From: Ensifer sesbaniae
GTDB taxonomy: Bacteria > Pseudomonadota > Alphaproteobacteria > Rhizobiales > Rhizobiaceae
Reading direction: 5' to 3'
DNA: 64,000 nt
NCBI RefSeq assembly: GCF_013283665.1
Contig: NZ_JABEKU010000002.1
Coordinates: forward strand, 1 to 64,000
The notes under the pieces are model-generated. The model was not told the DNA's origin and made no database searches. It saw only the letters and a list, made by a program, of their open reading frames with translations. Below are positions 52,741 to 61,711 of this stretch, one piece after another. Made by a program: the position numbers and the translations under genes. How positions within the stretch are numbered: the stretch's first letter is position 1; the number at the start of each line of letters is the position of its first letter.

Positions 52741-53075
52741 GATGCTTTTCGATCCCTGGGAGGTTCAAAGGAATTGCCGAGATTTTTCAACGGATAATGA
52801 CAGGCTTGTCAATGCCGGCTGCAATCAAGCACGCGTCCATGTCGCGTGTGTGGCGGGCAGGCTGAGCGGCGGCTTTTCCACAAGGACAAGCCACTCAATG
52901 CCATGTCGAGGTCGGCGCGAAAATCCGCTCCGGGGACAATTATCTCAGCCTGGCCCATGAGCGAGATGCTTCTTTCCCATCCGCCAAAACATATAGCATA
53001 TTAATTTACTAGATTTAATTGATAATGACGCCGACAGTCGTACCATTGCCTTCGGATTTTTGAAGGAAGGCTCTC
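52741..53075. promoter_or_regulatory. Divergent promoter region of exoB and the ABC transporter operon
   Basis: 335 bases without a gene. The segment 52985-53025 is AT-rich (ATATAGCATATTAATTTACT), suitable for a promoter of the rightward operon. AAGGAAGG at 53062-53069 is the ribosome site of the next gene. Confidence 0.5.
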
Positions 53076-54716
53076 ATGACGACGAAACTGAAACGGCTAG
53101 CGCTTACCCTGGCGATGCTTGCAGCAACCAGCCTGGCCCACCCGGGTGCCCGGGCCGAAGGCACGGCGGAGCCGGCCAAGGGCGGAACACTGATCTATCT
53201 GGAGCAGCAGGCCCATACCAATCTCTATCCCCCCGCAGGCGGCTTCTATCCGAACGGCGGTATCCTCAATCAGATCACCGACAAGCTGACCTATCAGAAC
53301 CCGAAGACGCTCGAGATCGAGCCGTGGATTGCCGAATCCTGGACGGTCAACGCGGATGCAACCGAATACACGTTCAAGATCCGCCCCGGCGTCACCTTCT
53401 CTGACGGCACGCCGCTTGACGCTGCAGCCGTCGCCAAGAACTACGACGTTTTCGGCCTCGGCAACAGAGCGCTGAAGCACCCGGTTTCCGAGGTCATCAA
53501 CAACTATGAACGCAGCGAAGTCGTCGACCCGCTGACGGTGAAATTCTACTTCAAGAAGCCGTCACCCGGTTTCCTGCAGGGAACATCGGTGATCGGCTCC
53601 GGTCTCGTGGCGGCAAGCACTCTCGCATTGCCCTTCGAAGAACTCGGCGATGCGACCAAGATAATCGGCTCCGGTCCCTTCGTGGTCGAGAGCGAGACGA
53701 TCGGCAAGGAACTGAAACTCAAGGCCCGCGAGGAGTACAATTGGGGGCCGGTGAAGCTCGAGCACCAGGGGCGAGCCTATCTCGATGGCATCACCTATAT
53801 CATCACCGGCGAGGACAGTGTCCGCATCGGTGCGCTGCTTGCGGGCCAGGCCGACTTCATCCGCCAGGTCCAGGCCTATGACGAGGGTCAGGTCGAGGCA
53901 CAGGACTACCAGATCTACGCACCATCGACACGCGGCGTGAACAACAGCGTCGTTTTCCGGCCGGACAATCCACTGGTGGCCGACGTCAAGGTGCGCCAGG
54001 CACTGTTGCATGCGACCGACACCAAGGAAATCGTCACGACGCTGTTTTCGGCCAACTATCCGCAGGCGACATCGATCATCGCGTCCTCCGCACTCGGCTA
54101 CAAGGATATCTCGGCAAAGCTTGCTTTTGATCCCGAGAAAGCCAAGGCGCTGCTTGACGAGGCCGGTTGGTTGGTCGGTTCCAATGGCCTGCGCCAGAAG
54201 GACGGCAAGGAACTGGTTCTGACGGCCTATGAATCTCTGCCGCAGCCGCAGAACAAGGAAACGCTGCAACTGGTTGCCCAGCAATGGGGCAAGGTGGGCG
54301 TGAAGCTCAACGTGCTTGCCGGCGACAGCGGCAGCAAGACGGTCGACGATCTCGATCCCCTGAAGACGCCGGTCTCGCCGGCCATGGTCGGCCGCGCCGA
54401 CCCGGATGTGATCAAGAGCCAATACTATCCAAAGAACCGTGACGTGCTGCGCCAGAAGGGCGGTCTCAGCGACAAGGTCCAGAGCTTCGTCGACGACAAG
54501 CTGAACGGCCTGCTCGAGGCCCTGGCCTCCGAACCGAACCGCGAAAAGCGCCTGGCGATTGCTGGCGAGATCCAGGACTACGTCGTTGACCAGGCCTATG
54601 CGATCCCGATCTTCGAGGAGCCGCAGGCCTATGCCGGTGCACGATATGTCCAGGGCGTCGCCTTCGAGGCCGTCGGTCGCCCAAGCTTCTACAGCACCTG
54701 GCTCGCCGAGCACTGA
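53076..54716 (+). CDS. ABC transporter substrate-binding protein (SBP_bac_5 type)
   Basis: A 546-residue periplasmic binding protein. A signal peptide (LALTLAMLAATSLAHPGARA) is followed by the family 5 pattern: GGTLIYLEQQAHTNLYPPAG, EPWIAESWTVNADATEYTFK, IRPGVTFSDGTPLDAAAVA and VRQALLHATDTKEIVTTLF. Such proteins bind oligopeptides, nickel, opines or similar ligands. From memory it belongs to a subfamily that travels with the luciferase-like and AhpD-like proteins found downstream, which suggests a small-molecule ligand that is then degraded. The cognate permeases and ATPase follow on the same strand. Confidence 0.9.
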   Translation: MTTKLKRLALTLAMLAATSLAHPGARAEGTAEPAKGGTLIYLEQQAHTNLYPPAGGFYPNGGILNQITDKLTYQNPKTLEIEPWIAESWTVNADATEYTFKIRPGVTFSDGTPLDAAAVAKNYDVFGLGNRALKHPVSEVINNYERSEVVDPLTVKFYFKKPSPGFLQGTSVIGSGLVAASTLALPFEELGDATKIIGSGPFVVESETIGKELKLKAREEYNWGPVKLEHQGRAYLDGITYIITGEDSVRIGALLAGQADFIRQVQAYDEGQVEAQDYQIYAPSTRGVNNSVVFRPDNPLVADVKVRQALLHATDTKEIVTTLFSANYPQATSIIASSALGYKDISAKLAFDPEKAKALLDEAGWLVGSNGLRQKDGKELVLTAYESLPQPQNKETLQLVAQQWGKVGVKLNVLAGDSGSKTVDDLDPLKTPVSPAMVGRADPDVIKSQYYPKNRDVLRQKGGLSDKVQSFVDDKLNGLLEALASEPNREKRLAIAGEIQDYVVDQAYAIPIFEEPQAYAGARYVQGVAFEAVGRPSFYSTWLAEH

Positions 54717-54723
54717 TCGAGCC

Positions 54724-54749
54724 GCGGCCACCGCGCTCGCGGTGGCCGC
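54724..54749 (+). terminator. Hairpin after the binding-protein gene
   Basis: A perfect 12-bp GC stem with a 2-base loop lies in the 66-base gap before the first permease. Such hairpins often protect the upstream message and lower downstream transcription, giving an excess of binding protein over permease. Confidence 0.65.
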
Positions 54750-54782
54750 CACTCCTGAAATCTGCGTGCAGAGGAACGGATC

Positions 54783-55727
54783 ATGTCCGCCTATTTGCTC
54801 AATCGTGTTGGCCAGGCGCTGTTCGTCCTGTGGGCCGCCTTCACGATTTCCTTCGTGTTGCTGCAGGCGATGCCCGGCGACGCAATCCTCATCAAGTTCC
54901 AGAACCCCGATCTCGGGCTGACCGCTCAACAGGTTGCCGAGATCCGGGCATCCTATGCTGCCGATAGCCCCGTTTTCGTCCAGTACGCACACACGATCGG
55001 CAAATTCCTGACCGGCAACTTCGGCTACTCCGTTCAGGCCGGTGTCCCGGTGAGCAGTCTTCTTGCAGCTCATCTGCCGGCGACGTTGAAGCTCGCCACG
55101 CTTGGCTTCCTCCTTGCCTCAGTGCTGGCGATCCTCATCGCCTTCCTTTCCAGCCTGACGCCGTTCGCCTCGCTGCGCGGCGCGCTGCAATCGGTTCCTT
55201 CACTCTTCATTTCGATCCCCACTTTCTGGCTGGGGATCATGCTGATCCAGATCTTTTCCTTTCGTCTGAAGCTCGTTCCGGTCATCAACCCGGGCCCATG
55301 GCAGGAATTGATCCTGCCAGTCATCACGCTGGCGGTGCCCATCTCCGCACCGCTCGCCCAGGTGCTCGTGCGCCACATCGACGACGTGATGACGCGACCC
55401 TTCGTCGGCGTTGCGCGCGCCAAAGGCGCCAACCGCCAGTGGATACTCTGGCGGCACGTCGCGAAGAATGCACTCCTCCCGACACTGACCATCGCCGGCG
55501 TGCTCTTCGGCGAACTGATCGCCGGAGCCGTCGTGACGGAAACCGTCTTCGGGCTCAACGGCATCGGTGGTTTGACCGAACGCGCCGTCGGCAGCCAGGA
55601 CGCCGCCGTTCTTCAGGCCATCGTCGTGCTCTCGGCGCTCGCCTTCGTGATCATCAATCTCATCGTGGACCTGCTTTTCCCTGTGCTCGACCCGCGCCTG
55701 AGAACAAAAATCGGAGCCGCCGCATGA
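54783..55727 (+). CDS. ABC transporter permease, DppB type
   Basis: A 314-residue inner-membrane protein with six helices, starting MSAYLLNRVGQALFVLWAAF. The EAA-type loop VARAKGANRQWILWRHVAKN (about residues 210-230) contacts the ATPase. The N-terminal YLLNR signature and the GGLTERAVGSQDAAVLQ block are typical of the DppB/OppB/NikB family. The stop overlaps the next permease start as ATGA. Confidence 0.92.
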   Translation: MSAYLLNRVGQALFVLWAAFTISFVLLQAMPGDAILIKFQNPDLGLTAQQVAEIRASYAADSPVFVQYAHTIGKFLTGNFGYSVQAGVPVSSLLAAHLPATLKLATLGFLLASVLAILIAFLSSLTPFASLRGALQSVPSLFISIPTFWLGIMLIQIFSFRLKLVPVINPGPWQELILPVITLAVPISAPLAQVLVRHIDDVMTRPFVGVARAKGANRQWILWRHVAKNALLPTLTIAGVLFGELIAGAVVTETVFGLNGIGGLTERAVGSQDAAVLQAIVVLSALAFVIINLIVDLLFPVLDPRLRTKIGAAA

Positions 55728-56608
55728 CCACCTTCGATACACTTCACGAGGAGACCGCCGCGGATGCGAGGCGGCAGCGCCAAGGACAGCGCTCTCGCGC
55801 GGCCTCGACGCTGCGGCGCGTGCCTCCGGGACTGGCCTTGTCCTGGCTTATCCTGGCGACGGTTTTCCTCTGGGCGGTCGCCCCCTCGCTGTTCACAGGC
55901 TACGATCCGCTCGAGGGCGTGGGTGGCGCGCAGTTGAAGCGCCCGACCGCAGAGCATCTGCTGGGGACCGATGCACTTGGGCGCGACCTGTACGCCCGCA
56001 TCATCCATGGTGCCGTGCATTCGCTGACCGGCGCCTTCGTTGCGGTTGGCCTCGGCCTTATCGTCGGCACCGGGCTCGGCGTCGTCGCCGGCTCCGTCCG
56101 GCGTCGTTTTGACGATGCGATCATGCGCCTCGTCGACGTTTTCCTGTCCATTCCGCCACTGCTGCTTTCACTCAGCATCATCATCCTGCTTGGCTTCGGC
56201 ACGGTGAATGCGGCCATTGCCGTCGGCGTTACCTCGGTCGCCGGTTTCGCCAGATTGGCGCGCGCCGAAGTCGTACGTGTTCGCCGCAGCGACTATGTCG
56301 AAGCTGCCTTCGGCAGCGGCGGTACCTTTGTATCGGTGCTTTGGCGGCACATTCTGCCGAACTCGCTGACATCGGTTCTTGCCTTCGCATCGCTGCAATT
56401 CGGCTCGGCGGTCCTGCAAATCTCGACCCTCGGCTTTCTCGGCTATGGCGCGCCACCGCCGACGCCCGAATGGGGGCTGCTGATCGCAGAAGGACGCAAT
56501 TACATCTCGACGGCCTGGTGGCTGACGACGGCTCCCGGCGTCGTGGTCGTTCTCGTCGTATTGGCCGCCAACCGGGTCAGCCAATCCTTTGGAAGGGCCG
56601 CAGCATGA
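55724..56608 (+). CDS. ABC transporter permease, DppC type
   Basis: A 294-residue inner-membrane protein with an N-terminal cytosolic segment (about residues 1-35, Arg-rich) and six helices. HLLGTDALGRDLYARIIHGA is the DppC signature and ARAEVVRVRRSDYVEAAFGS the EAA loop. It pairs with the DppB-type permease. The ATG overlaps the upstream stop and its own stop overlaps the ATPase start (ATGA at 56605). Confidence 0.92.
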   Translation: MTTFDTLHEETAADARRQRQGQRSRAASTLRRVPPGLALSWLILATVFLWAVAPSLFTGYDPLEGVGGAQLKRPTAEHLLGTDALGRDLYARIIHGAVHSLTGAFVAVGLGLIVGTGLGVVAGSVRRRFDDAIMRLVDVFLSIPPLLLSLSIIILLGFGTVNAAIAVGVTSVAGFARLARAEVVRVRRSDYVEAAFGSGGTFVSVLWRHILPNSLTSVLAFASLQFGSAVLQISTLGFLGYGAPPPTPEWGLLIAEGRNYISTAWWLTTAPGVVVVLVVLAANRVSQSFGRAAA

Positions 56609-58248
56609 CCGTAATTCCCAAACAAGTGCCGCCCGTTCTCGAAGTCGAGGGGCTCTGCCTCGCCTATGATGATGGGACTGCGCCGCGCCGCGTCGTCCAA
56701 GATGTTTCCTTCCGCATCAATCCTGGCGAAGTCGTTGCTCTTGTCGGTGAATCCGGCTCGGGCAAGACGACCACGGCGCAGTCGATCATCGGTCTGCTCG
56801 CCGCCAACGGCCGCGTGGAGCGCGGCAGCATCAAGCTCAACGGGACCGACATTGCCCGGTGGACCGACCGGCAACTGCAGACGGTACGGGGCGCCAGGAT
56901 CAGCCTGGTGCCGCAGGACCCGGGAAACTCTCTCAATCCGGTCAAGAACATCGGGGCGCAGATCGGCGAGATCTTCCGGATTCACGGGGCGTTGCGCCCG
57001 GACGAAATCGACCGCCGCGTCATCTCGCTGCTCGAGCGCGTAGGGCTGAGCGAGCCGGAACTGAGAGCACGGCAGTACCCGCACGAGCTATCGGGCGGCA
57101 TGCGTCAGCGCGTACTGATCGCGATCGCCATCGCCCTGAAACCGCAATTGATCATCGCCGACGAGCCGACGAGTGCGCTCGACGTCACGGTGCAGAAACG
57201 CATTCTCGATCTCATCGATGAATTGCGAGCCGAGTACGGCACCGCCGTGCTCCTCGTGACCCACGATCTCGGCGTGGCGGCCGACCGCGCCGACCGGATC
57301 GTCGTCCTCCAGAACGGCCGAATTCAAGAACAGGGCGCGGCCAGCGCCGTTCTTGCGGCTCCGCGCAGCCCTTACACACGAGAACTGCTTGCGGCTGCAC
57401 CGTCCTTTGCGCGGCCGGTGTCCAGGCCGCAATCGGAAGTGCGTTCAAGCCCACCAGGCGTTGAGGACGATATTGTCGTCGTGGACGGTCTTGTTCGCGA
57501 ATTTGCCGGCGCGGGCAGCAGCCGGTTTCGCGCAGTCGACGAGCTGAGCTTTCGCGTCCGCCGCGGGTCGACCCATGCGATCGTCGGAGAATCCGGCTCG
57601 GGAAAGACGACGACCATCCGCAGTATCGTTGGCTTCGACAAACCGACTGCGGGCCGGATCGTTATCGACGGGACAGATCTCTCGTGCCTTGCTGGAGAGG
57701 ATCTCCGGCAGTTTCGACGCAGGATCCAGCTCGTCTACCAGAACCCCTACGGATCGCTGGATCCGCGCCAGAGCATCCTGCAAATCGTAACGGAGCCACT
57801 GCTCAATTTCGGCAGGCTCAAGCGCGTCGATCGCGAGGCGAAGGCGTGGGCGATCCTCACCCGGGTCGGGTTGCCCGAAGACGTGTTTGCACGGCGACCG
57901 CACGCGCTTTCCGGCGGTCAACGTCAGCGGGTCGCGATCGCCAGGGCGCTTGTGCTCGATCCTCAGGTGCTGGTGCTGGACGAGGCCGTGTCCGCACTGG
58001 ATGTGAGCGTCCAGGCGCGTATTCTCGCGCTGCTCCAGGAACTGCAGAGCGATCTCGGCCTCACCTACGTTTTCGTCTCCCACGACCTCGCCGTCGTGCG
58101 CCAGATATCCGACACCGTTTCCGTCCTGAGGGATGGCCGCCTCGTCGACGGTGGCACGGTTTCGGAAGTCTTCGAACACCCCAGAAGCGCGTACACGCGC
58201 GAACTGATCAACGCCATTCCCGGGCAAAGCCGCCGGGCCGCTGCCTGA
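56605..58248 (+). CDS. Fused double ABC ATPase (DppD-DppF type)
   Basis: A 547-residue cytosolic protein with two complete ATPase domains. Domain 1 has Walker A VGESGSGKTTTAQSI (about residues 47-60), signature HELSGGMRQRVLIAIAIAL and Walker B LIIADEPTSALD. Domain 2 has Walker A VGESGSGKTTTIRSI (about 330), signature HALSGGQRQRVAIARALVLD and Walker B VLVLDEAVSALD; the usual Pro of DEPTS is Ala here. It powers the importer as a single chain instead of separate D and F subunits. Confidence 0.93.
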   Translation: MTVIPKQVPPVLEVEGLCLAYDDGTAPRRVVQDVSFRINPGEVVALVGESGSGKTTTAQSIIGLLAANGRVERGSIKLNGTDIARWTDRQLQTVRGARISLVPQDPGNSLNPVKNIGAQIGEIFRIHGALRPDEIDRRVISLLERVGLSEPELRARQYPHELSGGMRQRVLIAIAIALKPQLIIADEPTSALDVTVQKRILDLIDELRAEYGTAVLLVTHDLGVAADRADRIVVLQNGRIQEQGAASAVLAAPRSPYTRELLAAAPSFARPVSRPQSEVRSSPPGVEDDIVVVDGLVREFAGAGSSRFRAVDELSFRVRRGSTHAIVGESGSGKTTTIRSIVGFDKPTAGRIVIDGTDLSCLAGEDLRQFRRRIQLVYQNPYGSLDPRQSILQIVTEPLLNFGRLKRVDREAKAWAILTRVGLPEDVFARRPHALSGGQRQRVAIARALVLDPQVLVLDEAVSALDVSVQARILALLQELQSDLGLTYVFVSHDLAVVRQISDTVSVLRDGRLVDGGTVSEVFEHPRSAYTRELINAIPGQSRRAAA

Positions 58249-58277
58249 GGCAGCGGGAACGACAGACAGGACAGATC

Positions 58278-59324
58278 ATGACAGAGACGACCCCACGCAA
58301 GCGCCTTGGCTTTTTCACGCGCCTGCTCGACGATGTTCCCGCCGGCACACGCTATTATTACGCCAAGGAGCAGATCGTCGCGGCCGAGCGCTTTGGCTTC
58401 GATACGGCCTGGGTGGCGCAGCATCACTTTCATGCTGATGAGGGCGGCCTGCCCGCGCCCCTTGTTTTCCTCGCTCATGTGGCTGCCGAGACGACGCGCA
58501 TCCGCCTTGGCACGGGCGTCATCACCTTGCCGCTCGAAAACCCGATCCGGGTGGCGGAAGACGCAGCGGTTTTCGATCTGCTCTCCGGCGGCCGGCTGGA
58601 GGTCGGCTTCGGCACAGGCGGAACGCCATCATCCTTCACTCCCTTCGGCCTTGAAAGCGCGGAGCGTGGTGTGGTCTTTGGCCGGCATCTGCAAACCGTG
58701 CTCGATGCCTGGGCCGGCCGAGCGCTCGCCGGCGGCGATCGTCTCTATCCCGCGGCACCGCAACTGCTCGATCGTATCTGGCAGGCAAGCTTCTCGGTCG
58801 CCGGCGGTGAGCGCGCCGGTCGCGCTGGCGACGGCCTGATGCTTTCACGCACGCAGCCGCGACCGCACGACAACCCGAGTGCCACATTGGCGGAACTGCA
58901 GAACCCGATCATTGACGCCTATCTGCATGCGCTTCCCGCCGGTCGCGCGCCGCGCATTCTCGGTTCCCGCAGCCTTTTTGTCGCCGATAGCCGCGCCGAA
59001 GCACTGCGGCTGGCGGAGATCGGACTGAACCGCGGTGCAGAACGCCTGATTGCCGCCGGCCACAAGGTTGCCGGCAACTCCCTTGCCGATCTGATCGCCG
59101 CCTTCGACGTACATGTCGGATCGGTGGACGATGTCATCGAAAGCCTCAGCCGCGACGAAACCCTGGAGCGCGTGACCGACCTCGTGTTCCAGGTTCACTC
59201 GGTCGATCCACCGCACCCGTTGATCCTGCGCTCGATCGAACTGATCGCGACGAAGGTTGCACCGGCGCTCGGGTGGTCGCCGCAGGAGAAGTTCCATGCG
59301 CGCCGTTTCGGGGCCGTCGGTTGA
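58278..59324 (+). CDS. Luciferase-like flavin-dependent monooxygenase
   Basis: A 348-residue LLM-class (beta/alpha)8 protein. FDTAWVAQHHFHADEGGLPA and RLGTGVITLPLENPIRVAED are the flavin-site blocks; FDLLSGGRLEVGFGTGG is the usual loop. It would use reduced FMN from a separate reductase and oxygen to oxidise an imported compound. It starts 29 bases after the ATPase, within the same probable operon. From memory this subfamily regularly occurs with the adjacent SBP and AhpD-like genes. Confidence 0.88.
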   Translation: MTETTPRKRLGFFTRLLDDVPAGTRYYYAKEQIVAAERFGFDTAWVAQHHFHADEGGLPAPLVFLAHVAAETTRIRLGTGVITLPLENPIRVAEDAAVFDLLSGGRLEVGFGTGGTPSSFTPFGLESAERGVVFGRHLQTVLDAWAGRALAGGDRLYPAAPQLLDRIWQASFSVAGGERAGRAGDGLMLSRTQPRPHDNPSATLAELQNPIIDAYLHALPAGRAPRILGSRSLFVADSRAEALRLAEIGLNRGAERLIAAGHKVAGNSLADLIAAFDVHVGSVDDVIESLSRDETLERVTDLVFQVHSVDPPHPLILRSIELIATKVAPALGWSPQEKFHARRFGAVG

Positions 59325-59361
59325 GACCAAACGCCGATTTCACCCTTAGAGGAGACCAAGC

Positions 59362-59979
59362 ATGACCCAAGTGTCACCAGACGTCATCGATCTGCTCGCC
59401 GGCATCACGCCGGGATCGAGCCTCGACCGCATCCGCGCCCAACGGCCAGAAACGCGAGAACAGGCGCAGCAAAGCTATCTCGCGCTGTTTCGACCCAAGG
59501 CATTTGGCGAGGTCTCCCTGGCGGAGCGGCAGGTGATTGCGAGCTTCATCGCCGGACTTCACCGTCAGCCGGATATCTATGAATTCTACGTCAATCCGCT
59601 CGAGGAAAGCGGTATCGACCGCTGGCTTGTCGAGGTCTTGAAGGCAGAGATCGGGGCGGGGCGGGCGATAGGCCCCTACGGCGATTATCCCGCGGGTCCG
59701 TTGAGCGTCGAAAACAGGGCTGGGCTGCTTTACCGCGTCACGGACACAAACCGCGACGTGCTCGGCGAAAGGCTCTCAGCCGCGTTGGAGCATGCCCATC
59801 TGCTCGTCTTCCGCCCACGCGAGGCCAGCCCGCAAGCGTTGCAGGCGCTGCTCGATGCCGGCTGGACGACGGATGGCATCGTCACGTTGTCGCAACTCAT
59901 CTCGTTCGTCGCGTTCCAGATTCGCGTGATCGTCGGGCTCAGCCTGCTCTCTGCCGCTTCGAAGCGTGCCGCCGCATAA
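59362..59979 (+). CDS. CMD (carboxymuconolactone decarboxylase)-like protein
   Basis: A 205-residue, mostly helical protein related to the AhpD/CMD fold: LAERQVIASFIAGLHRQPDI and LLDAGWTTDGIVTLSQLISF with VAFQIRVIVGLSLL match the helical core. The CxxC redox pair of AhpD is not visible, so it may be a binding or non-redox member. It lies between the monooxygenase and a second AhpD-like gene that does have the cysteines, so the two may form a heteromer. Confidence 0.8.
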   Translation: MTQVSPDVIDLLAGITPGSSLDRIRAQRPETREQAQQSYLALFRPKAFGEVSLAERQVIASFIAGLHRQPDIYEFYVNPLEESGIDRWLVEVLKAEIGAGRAIGPYGDYPAGPLSVENRAGLLYRVTDTNRDVLGERLSAALEHAHLLVFRPREASPQALQALLDAGWTTDGIVTLSQLISFVAFQIRVIVGLSLLSAASKRAAA

Positions 59980-60001
59980 GTCATCGAGAGGAACCGCAAC
60001 A

Positions 60002-60604
60002 ATGACGGAACGTGCCATCATCCCAGACGTAGCAAATCCTCCTGTAACCTTCACTCAAGCCGAGATCGGCTGGACACCCTGGCTCCAGCCTTTGGCGGAA
60101 GACGATCTGACCGAACGACATCTCCTTGGGCTCGTCGAAGCGGCGCGCGCAAAGTCTCCCTATTTTCGGCTGCTGGTGCGCGATCCGGAGGCGCTGGAGG
60201 CACGCACGAAGACGGACAAGGACATCTTCTACAACACCCGCACAGGCCTGCCGCGTGCCGAGCGCGAACTCGCGGCCACGGCTGCCTCGCGCTCGAATGG
60301 CTGCATCTTCTGCGCATCCGTCCATTCACGCTTCGCATCTCACCATTCGAAACGAGGCGAGGACGTGCAAAAGCTGCTGGATGAGGGCGTCGGTGCCGAA
60401 CTTGGCGAACGCTGGAATGCGATCGTTGCCGCCTCAGTCGCGCTGACTGCGACACCGCCGGCCTTCGGCGACGAGCATGTCGCACGACTGACTGCGGCGG
60501 GCCTTGATGAGTTGGAAATCGCCGATGTGATCCACGGCGCTGCCTTCTTCAACTGGGCGAACCGTCTGATGCTTTCGCTGGGCGAGCCAACTCCTGCGAA
60601 CTGA
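60002..60604 (+). CDS. Alkylhydroperoxidase AhpD-like protein
   Basis: A 200-residue protein of the AhpD/CMD fold. The redox motif SNGCIFCASVHSRFASHHSK (about residues 98-117) has the CxxC pair and downstream His typical of active AhpD-type peroxidases. LTAAGLDELEIADVIHGAAF FNWANRLM is the C-terminal helix pair. It starts 22 bases after the previous gene. It may reduce a hydroperoxide made by the upstream flavin enzyme or carry out a step in degrading the imported ligand. Confidence 0.85.
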   Translation: MTERAIIPDVANPPVTFTQAEIGWTPWLQPLAEDDLTERHLLGLVEAARAKSPYFRLLVRDPEALEARTKTDKDIFYNTRTGLPRAERELAATAASRSNGCIFCASVHSRFASHHSKRGEDVQKLLDEGVGAELGERWNAIVAASVALTATPPAFGDEHVARLTAAGLDELEIADVIHGAAFFNWANRLMLSLGEPTPAN

Positions 60605-60713
60605 TTAGCGTCTGGTCTGCGGGCTCTAGGCTGAGAATAGCTGCCCAGAGGTTAACCCTAACCGACGGCCCTACGCTGGCGAAGTTTTGCAGGGTCAGAT
60701 CAGACCTGATAGG

Positions 60714-60750
60714 GCGGCCGCCCAACCATGTAGAGATGGTGGGCGGCCGC
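60714..60750 (+). terminator. Hairpin after the AhpD-like gene
   Basis: GCGGCCGCCC pairs with GGGCGGCCGC across an 17-base interval that itself pairs in part (ACCAT/ATGGT). It stands between two convergent genes and can serve both. Confidence 0.6.
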
Positions 60751-60762
60751 GACATGAGGACT

Positions 60763-61062
60763 TTATTGAGCGGGTGTCGTGGTAGAAGGCTGGGTAGTAG
60801 AGGGTTGTGTGGTTGAAGGCGCCGTTGTCGACGGCTCGGTCGTGGAAGGCGTCGCCGTAGACGGCTGGGTCGTGGACGGTTCGGTGGTCGACGGGGCCGT
60901 TGTCGAGGGGGTGCCTGTCGACGGTTGAGAGGTCGTCGGCTCAGTCGTGGTCGCCGGCGGTGTCGCAGTCTCCGTGGTCGTTTCCTTCTTCGGCACTAGA
61001 AGGACGACGAGGATGATAACCACTACGGCAAGAATTATTCCGAGGACAGTATTTCGGCTCAT
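60763..61062 (-). CDS. Membrane-anchored Thr/Ser/Pro-repeat protein
   Basis: A 99-residue protein. An N-terminal hydrophobic helix (VLGIILAVVVIILVVLLVP, residues 6-24) is followed by KKE and about 70 residues built almost only from Pro, Ser, Thr, with repeats of PSTT.PS (x being A, E, Q or G) near seven-residue spacing. The tail would be unstructured, in the periplasm if the helix is uncleaved. The role is unknown; a wall-spanning or glycosylated stalk is possible. The repeats make length variation between strains likely. Confidence 0.65.
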   Translation of the reverse strand: MSRNTVLGIILAVVVIILVVLLVPKKETTTETATPPATTTEPTTSQPSTGTPSTTAPSTTEPSTTQPSTATPSTTEPSTTAPSTTQPSTTQPSTTTPAQ

Positions 61063-61168
61063 GCTTCACTCCTCTTGGATGCATCGACTCGGAAATTGTA
61101 CCACGGCATCCCGAACCGGAGATGAACAGGCTATCAAGGCTTGGGGCTATCGCCGCGACCGGCCACCT

Positions 61169-61393
61169 TCATTGTGTAATGGAGAAATTTGGCGCATCAC
61201 CACCTTCGCCGTGCGCTAGGAATTGCACCAGAGCGGAGAGGAGCCGTTCCGCTGTTGCGCGATCGAGCATGACTTCAACGACTTCCTCTTGCTCGGCCAC
61301 TAACTGAAGACGACCGAGCAGCGGGTCAGTAGAAATCACGCCGATGTCATCACCTTGGTATTCCGCCTCCAATGTCGACCAGTTGCTTTCCAT
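61169..61393 (-). CDS. Small acidic hypothetical protein
   Basis: A 74-residue acidic protein (STLEAEYQGDDIGVISTDPL, then EQEEVVEVMLDRATAERLLS ALVQFLAHGEG). It has a strand-rich first half and one amphipathic helix, and no known domain is recognised. Coding is supported by composition and the absence of a better frame on the other strand. Confidence 0.5.
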   Translation of the reverse strand: MESNWSTLEAEYQGDDIGVISTDPLLGRLQLVAEQEEVVEVMLDRATAERLLSALVQFLAHGEGGDAPNFSITQ

Positions 61394-61711
61394 CGCCCCG
61401 TCCTCGTTTGTGCATTAGCAGAAGACGATAAACGAGTCCGGTTCGCAAAGCGAAGGAAACCAGCATGCAGGTCCAATCATGCAAGCCCAAGGCGCGAACT
61501 CTTTACTTCGTCAAAGCGGTTAGGAAGTCGCGATACATGGGCAGGCCAACCATATCACCAAAGTCGAGGCTGACGCGATTTGCGATCGCATGCCGCGTCG
61601 CCTCCGAGGCAACTTTCACATCTGACGCCTGAAAAGGCGTGCCATAACTGAGTCGCCGCGCTATCGGCGACCGGTCGCATGTCTCCGCGGAACGGCGCAG
61701 TTCAGCCAGAT
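61394..61711. other. Stretch with a possible 3' gene remnant on the minus strand
   Basis: No complete gene fits. A minus-strand frame ending at the TAA at 61503 reads SYGTPFQASDVKVASEATRH then AIANRVSLDFGDMVGLPMYR and DFLTALTK, which looks coding, but it has no upstream ATG or GTG in frame. It may be the tail of a lost gene. Confidence 0.35.

Noticed and set aside
53562-55073. A 503-codon open frame on the minus strand
   Set aside because: It is antisense to the well-supported binding-protein and permease genes and has no domain; long antisense frames are expected at this GC content.
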